A stretch of DNA of 64,000 nucleotides from Myxococcus sp. RHSTA-1-4 (GTDB taxonomy: Bacteria; Myxococcota; Myxococcia; Myxococcales; Myxococcaceae). This document shows, piece after piece, positions 63,317 to 64,000 of the stretch. Numbering within the stretch: the first letter of the stretch is position 1; each line of letters begins with the position of its first letter. The stretch lies in contig NZ_JAIQDG010000029.1 in the NCBI RefSeq assembly GCF_020037125.1, forward strand, positions 1 through 64,000, given 5' to 3'. Under the pieces are notes generated by a model that was not told the origin of the DNA, ran no database searches, and was given only the letters and a program-made list of their open reading frames with translations. Made by a program: the position numbers and the translations under genes.

Positions 63317-64000
63317 ATGACGACCCCGACGCAGAACACGAACCTGCTGCCCGAGGCGCAGCGTGGCCCGGCCGAGCGGCTGTTGGACCTGGTGCTTGGA
63401 GGCTCCGCGCACCTGTGGCACAACCGGCCCGGCCTGGACGTGAACGGCACCTGGTACGCGGCGGCGCACGCCTCCCCGGCGCAGAAGTCGCAGGGGCGGA
63501 CGGTGAAGCCGGGGCTCTTCGTGCCGGCGGCCGTCAAGCTGTACCGGCAGCTGCTGGACATCTACAAGCTCAACGCGGAGCTGATGGCGCACTTCGCGTC
63601 GTACGCGCTGACGCAGACGGACTGGCGTGACCTGAAGGTGGCCACGTGCGCGCTCATGCTGGTGCAGGAGCACGCGGGTCAGCCCGTGCGCGACGACCAC
63701 GGCCAGGTGGCGTTCCACGACGACGACTGGCGGGCCATCGGCGAGGCGATGATTCTCCACTACGAGCGCAAGTCCACGCGCATGCTCACGCCCAAGGCGG
63801 TGCTGCGGGTGGCGGAGCTGCTCGAGCAGCCGGAGATCGCGCGCCTCAACCGCGAGGCGGGCTTCGGTGACCCGGCGTCCCGCAAGGCGCCCATGGGGCG
63901 CTGGAAGCGCGTGGCGTCCCGGTGGCTGGCGGCGCGTGAGGCGAACCTGCCCATGCTCCAGGGGCTGGTGAAGGCCGGGTACAAGGAGACGCTGAAGAAG
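63317..64000 (+). CDS. Helical-repeat protein, candidate Ro60/TROVE-like (partial, runs off window)
   Basis: The first 228 residues of a protein continuing beyond the window; the frame is open to position 64000. The ATG follows GGGGGACACCC. The sequence is mostly amphipathic helices, in order RGPAERLLDLVLGGSAHLW, FVPAAVKLYRQLLDIYKLNAELMAHFASYAL (in part), WRDLKVATCALMLVQEHAG, ITYPE-like ESTs absent, then MLTPKAVLRVAELLEQP and GRWKRVASRWLAAREANLPML. HEAT-like helical repeats at the N terminus, ahead of a putative C-terminal domain, would fit a Ro60/Rsr ring protein. I cannot confirm a TROVE signature or see the expected von Willebrand A domain. The case rests on helicity plus the two Y-RNA-like elements upstream, the nearer one ending 148 bases before this start. 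Confidence 0.55.
   Translation, partial: MTTPTQNTNLLPEAQRGPAERLLDLVLGGSAHLWHNRPGLDVNGTWYAAAHASPAQKSQGRTVKPGLFVPAAVKLYRQLLDIYKLNAELMAHFASYALTQTDWRDLKVATCALMLVQEHAGQPVRDDHGQVAFHDDDWRAIGEAMILHYERKSTRMLTPKAVLRVAELLEQPEIARLNREAGFGDPASRKAPMGRWKRVASRWLAAREANLPMLQGLVKAGYKETLKK

Overview
High-GC (about 70%) DNA with strong third-position G/C, short operons, many paired sigma/zinc-finger genes, Ser/Thr kinase signalling, TreY/GlgX/GlgC carbohydrate genes and a five-gene cluster matching the elb ether-lipid locus point to a fruiting myxobacterium (Myxococcota, Myxococcus/Corallococcus/Pyxidicoccus relatives). The species cannot be named from the sequence alone.

Layout. 0-4.4 kb: a small exported-type protein, then a three-gene minus-strand unit (outer-membrane-barrel-like protein, cupredoxin-like protein, membrane adenylate/guanylate cyclase). 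4.5-17.5 kb is a graveyard: remnants of a DUF1585 protein, an IS256-type transposase, a patatin lipase, a GlxA/AraC regulator, an IS3-type transposase, a SCO1 protein and a tyrosine integrase lie between intact genes (giant kinase/cyclase/AAA protein, isochorismatase-fold hydrolase, duplicated BamE-like protein, secreted beta-helix protein, Cys-rich secreted protein). 17.6-22.6 kb: an orphan PilY1-like protein and an unknown protein. 22.8-36.7 kb: housekeeping (TIGR01777 epimerase, Sua5, M24 peptidase, two lipoproteins, ferrochelatase, ApaG, TerC, GlgX, TreY, SWIB protein). 36.8-37.05 kb: an array of about 64-bp repeats. 37.1-45.9 kb: elbA-E-like operon, including a 1471-residue reductase/ligase/ACP/acyltransferase. 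45.9-57.4 kb: FHA-GGDEF protein, GlgC, GNAT, RtcB (3' end tandemly duplicated), an SDR lacking its catalytic Tyr/Lys, adenosine deaminase, PQQ-propeller lipoprotein, UvrD helicase, thioesterase. 57.5-61.8 kb: two independent sigma-factor/zinc-finger modules converging on each other. 62.0-64.0 kb: the most unusual locus.

The unusual locus holds two plus-strand RNAs (62149-62277 and 63034-63168) that each fold as a circularly permuted tRNA. The T arm and 3' acceptor strand come first, then a tetraloop, then the 5' acceptor strand, D arm and anticodon arm. The whole is closed by a two-part stem made by the 5' and 3' ends. The two copies share this architecture, including a 3x3 internal loop, although most paired bases differ. 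One copy looks like an Arg(CCG) tRNA; the other has a tRNA-Sec-like shape with a CGA anticodon-like loop. This is the design of bacterial Y RNAs (YrlA), which are partners of the ring protein Ro60/Rsr. The RNAs bracket a PPP-family phosphatase gene and are followed by a helical-repeat protein that runs off the window and could be a Ro60/TROVE-like protein. An RtcB RNA ligase, a known neighbour of Rsr/YrlA in other bacteria, lies about 11 kb away. This RNA-protein locus is the best candidate for an undescribed system here.
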